A stretch of DNA of 64,000 nt, taken from assembly GCA_902801885.1 (NCBI GenBank), contig CADCJX010000009.1:61183-125182 (forward strand). The letters are read 5' to 3'. Shown piece after piece: positions 61,662 through 64,000 of the stretch. The notes under the pieces are model-generated. The model worked only from the letters and a program-made list of their open reading frames with translations. It did no database searches and was not told the origin of the DNA. The DNA is from an uncultured Bacteroidia bacterium. Lineage in GTDB: Bacteria > Bacteroidota > Bacteroidia > Bacteroidales > UBA932. The translations under genes and the position numbers were made by a program. Each line of letters begins with the position of its first letter. The first letter of the stretch is position 1.

Positions 61662-61665
61662 TCCT
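61635..61665. other. probable deletion junction between adaptor and permease genes
   Basis: Before this point the adaptor frame is normal (YYEVL). From about 61645 the permease frame reads A-L-A-A-A-M-I-L-M-V-Q-V without a stop, as inside a first membrane helix, although the start codon and first 30-40 residues of a normal permease are absent. The ATGA at 61658-61661 now mimics a coupled stop/start. Confidence 0.6.
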
Positions 61666-63922
61666 GATGGTGCAGGTGCGCTGGGACACTACTTACAATA
61701 AGAACTTCGAGGGACACGAGCGGGTGTTCCGGATGGAGAACAACTGGATAGATCAAGGGCTTTTCAGCACACATATCAGCCGGCCGTTCATCGAAACGGC
61801 CCGTGATGCCAGCCCGAATATCGAAGCCGTGGGGACGATATCAGACCAGGGGAATCAGATATTCTACAGGGAGGGCGACAAGGAATCAGCCATAACAATC
61901 CCGGCCGTTCTGGTGGACAGCGCAATGTTCTCGGTATTCCCTTTTGAGTGGGTGGAAGGTTCGGCCAAGGACTTCAACGTCCCGGGGAACGCTGTTCTGA
62001 ATGAGACCTTCGCCAAAATGATATTCGGGGAAGAAAGCGCCATTGGAAAGACGCTTCATACCGGCGACATCTCCTCCCGTATCATCGGTGTGTTCAAGAA
62101 TACGCCTCGTAATTACAGTATGCATTGCGGGATTATCGCAAACATCGGGGACAATAATCTGGAGGAATTTAGCGAATGGTCGTACGGTTCTTTCTTCAAG
62201 TTGAAAGATCCTTCTCTGGCTAAAGAGACAGAGGATGCGATATATACCGCTCTCAAGGAATACATATCGTCCGATGAAGAGACCCAGGCAGAATGGCGCA
62301 ACGGATTCAGGATTTCCCAAATCCACGAGGCTCACTTTAAAAGGGATGTGAAGGCTGATGTTTCCAGCGCCAACAAAGCCATTACCATCACTTTGGCGGC
62401 CATCGCCATCCTGCTGATTCTCATTGCCATAATCAACTTCATCAACTTCGCCTTTGCCGAGATCCCTTTCAGGATCAAGAACATCAACACCAGGAAGGTT
62501 CTTGGTGAGGGCAGAGGGCCCCTCATCGGCCGTCAACTCGCCCACGCAGGGCTGATCGCCATGGCGGCATTCGGAGTTGCTTGTCTGGCCGTTCACATTG
62601 TCTCCGGGACTTCCTGGGCATCCTACGTGTCTGATTCACTGAAACTTAAAGATATTCCTGGAATACTCGCCCTGACTTTTTGCGTCGCATTGGTCTCTGC
62701 GGTTGTGGCTGGAATCGCCCCTGCGATGTATTCCACGTCGCAACCCGCCGCCCTAGTGCTGAAAGGATCCTACGGGACAAGCGTCAAGGGACGCGCATTG
62801 AGAAACGCCCTGGTCGCGATCCAGTTCGTGCTGTCTTTCATATTCATAATCATGGCGCTTTACGTCTCGGTCCAGACCAAGTATATGATCCGCAAGGACA
62901 TGGGATTCGATCAGGCGAGAGTGCTGCAAGTATGGTGTGGCTATTACGCCGGAGGCCAGCATGAAGCGTTGGAATCCAAACTGTTGCAGAACCCCTCGAT
63001 AGAGGCGGCGACTTTCTCCGACAACATGATTGTCTCCGACCAGAAGATGGGCTGGGGCCGTACGGGCGACGACGGGAAACAGGTCTTCTTCGAGGTGCTT
63101 CCAGTCACTGATGACTTCCTGAGGTTCTTTGACCTCCAGATCTTGGAAGGTCGTGATTTCCAGGCTTCTGACAACCAGAGTGAGACCGGTGTTTTCATTG
63201 CCAACGAGAACTTTATCCAGAAATTCCCGCAGTACCATGTGGGCAGCCAGATTGGCGGTCATGTGGACAATACCGAGATTGTCGGAATCGTCAAGGACTT
63301 CAATTCCAAGAGTCTCCAGCATCCGATGGAGCCGCTGATGCTCTTGGTCTGGGGTAAAACTCAGTGGCGCAACTTCAGCACGATGTATGTCAGGATGGCT
63401 CCTGGAGCTGACTTCAAGGAAGTATCCGAATTCATAAAGAAATCGGTCTGTGAGTTTGACAAGACCCGGGAGCCGGACCAGGTGAATGTACGCCATCTGG
63501 ACGAATGGATCGAGAATATGTACAAAGAGGAAGAGTCGCTGGGGAAACTCATCACCATCGCTTCGTTCGTGGCCTTGCTCATCGCTATCATCGGAATCAT
63601 TGGTCTGGTGTTCTTTGAGACTCAGTTCCTACGCAAGGAGATCGCCGTGCGCAGGGTCAACGGAGCGACTGTAGAGAGCATCCTTGGGATGATCAACCGG
63701 AAGTACTTGATTATGGCAGGAATAAGCTTCCTTATCGCCTCACCTGTAGCATACATGATCATCACCCATTGGCGGAAAGGCTTTGCCTATCAGGCTCCCG
63801 TGCCGGTGTGGATATTCATCGCCGCCCTGCTGGCCGTTGCCGCCATTACCCTGGCCGTCGTCACCCTCCAGAGCTGGAGAGCCGCGAATGCCAACCCAGT
63901 TGATAGTTTGAAGAATGAATAG
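61658..63922 (+). CDS. FtsX/MacB-type ABC transporter permease, N-terminus probably cut
   Basis: 754 residues. A large periplasmic domain (MacB_PCD-like, about 10-225) is followed by three helices (245-265, 290-315, 330-355), a second membrane start (ALVAIQFVLSFIFIIMALYV), a second periplasmic domain and three final helices (ending LAVAAITLAVVTLQSWRAAN, NPVDSLKNE). The tandem-domain layout is typical of Bacteroidetes FtsX permeases of about 790 residues. The N-terminal cytoplasmic stretch and most of helix 1 are missing; the frame is open upstream into the adaptor gene. It may still be translated from the ATGA overlap, but full function is doubtful. Confidence 0.75.
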   Translation: MILMVQVRWDTTYNKNFEGHERVFRMENNWIDQGLFSTHISRPFIETARDASPNIEAVGTISDQGNQIFYREGDKESAITIPAVLVDSAMFSVFPFEWVEGSAKDFNVPGNAVLNETFAKMIFGEESAIGKTLHTGDISSRIIGVFKNTPRNYSMHCGIIANIGDNNLEEFSEWSYGSFFKLKDPSLAKETEDAIYTALKEYISSDEETQAEWRNGFRISQIHEAHFKRDVKADVSSANKAITITLAAIAILLILIAIINFINFAFAEIPFRIKNINTRKVLGEGRGPLIGRQLAHAGLIAMAAFGVACLAVHIVSGTSWASYVSDSLKLKDIPGILALTFCVALVSAVVAGIAPAMYSTSQPAALVLKGSYGTSVKGRALRNALVAIQFVLSFIFIIMALYVSVQTKYMIRKDMGFDQARVLQVWCGYYAGGQHEALESKLLQNPSIEAATFSDNMIVSDQKMGWGRTGDDGKQVFFEVLPVTDDFLRFFDLQILEGRDFQASDNQSETGVFIANENFIQKFPQYHVGSQIGGHVDNTEIVGIVKDFNSKSLQHPMEPLMLLVWGKTQWRNFSTMYVRMAPGADFKEVSEFIKKSVCEFDKTREPDQVNVRHLDEWIENMYKEEESLGKLITIASFVALLIAIIGIIGLVFFETQFLRKEIAVRRVNGATVESILGMINRKYLIMAGISFLIASPVAYMIITHWRKGFAYQAPVPVWIFIAALLAVAAITLAVVTLQSWRAANANPVDSLKNE

Positions 63923-63947
63923 ATTCTTCGTTTCACTCAGAATGACA
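63921..63947 (-). repeat. dispersed repeat, copy 3 (between permease and ATPase genes)
   Basis: The minus strand reads TGTCATTCTGAGTGAAACGA then AGAATCT, matching copies 1 and 2 inside the response regulator. It starts at the permease stop codon. Confidence 0.7.
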
Positions 63948-63978
63948 ACTATAATAAACAATTAAAATACAAAACATT

Positions 63979-64000
63979 ATGATTAAAGTTACCAACCTTT
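63979..64000 (+). CDS. start of an ABC transporter ATPase (partial)
   Basis: ATG at 63979 gives MIKVTNL, the usual opening of MacB/LolD-type ABC ATPases, and runs off the window. Its place after an FtsX-type permease supports the call; no ATP-binding motif is within view. Confidence 0.5.

Overview
The window looks like a chromosomal piece of a Bacteroidota (Bacteroidales) genome of moderate GC. It has SusC/SusD outer-membrane nutrient uptake genes, TonB-dependent receptors, many lipoproteins, an lptE-TPR-secG block, and repeated TAnnTTTG -7 promoter elements of the Bacteroidetes type (some with a TTTG element 19 bp upstream). Family names are recalled from memory, no search was run, and the genus cannot be named.

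Layout. 1-6.4 kb is housekeeping: a partial OmpA-like lipoprotein, a sigma-54 activator without a receiver domain, lptE, a TPR-like protein, secG, and a ClpB-type disaggregase that lacks the usual N-terminal domain and lies behind a long imperfect palindrome. 6.5-13.7 kb is a leftward operon of a C69 dipeptidase, an S46 dipeptidyl-peptidase, a PfkB sugar kinase and a TonB-dependent receptor. 13.7-15.2 kb is a small secreted protein and pheS. 15.2-23.7 kb holds a hypothetical membrane-anchored protein, a glycosidase-like lipoprotein and an unusual operon: two M49-like lipoproteins whose zinc motifs are destroyed, flanking a DASS-type transporter, with a divergent LysR regulator and a perfect 72-bp tandem duplication between them. 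23.8-28.0 kb has an SGNH hydrolase, an ECF sigma factor overlapping a membrane-spanning regulator/beta-barrel chimera, a lipoprotein serpin and tRNA-Gly(GCC).

28.1-46.3 kb is a sialic-acid-type utilisation locus. It has an O-acetylesterase on the + strand, then a leftward run of about 16 kb: a symporter with a beta-rich lipoprotein-like head, a NanA-type lyase, SusC, SusD, a GH33 sialidase, a D-lyxose/D-mannose isomerase-like cupin, a phosphoesterase, a DUF4432 epimerase-like protein, a second BNR sialidase-like protein, a lipoprotein YhcH-type anomerase, two small hypotheticals and a GH43 enzyme. A divergent FCD-type GntR regulator is the likely switch. No ManNAc epimerase or kinase is present, but a mannose/lyxose-type isomerase is, so deaminated sialic acid (Kdn) is a testable alternative substrate. 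The SusC/SusD pair is clearly more AT-rich than its surroundings.

46.3-56.7 kb is a second leftward carbohydrate operon: a secreted FAD oxidoreductase, a secreted glycosidase fused to a HAD phosphatase, a calcium-propeller/GH3 fusion, a GH5-like lipoprotein and a GDPD-family lipoprotein. 56.7-64.0 kb is a sigma-54 two-component pair followed by a TolC/adaptor/ABC-permease export operon with a recognisable -24/-12 promoter and upstream palindromes. The adaptor and permease seem to be joined by a deletion that cuts both. An ABC ATPase begins at the right edge. Three copies of a short dispersed repeat occur here, two of them in frame inside the response regulator.
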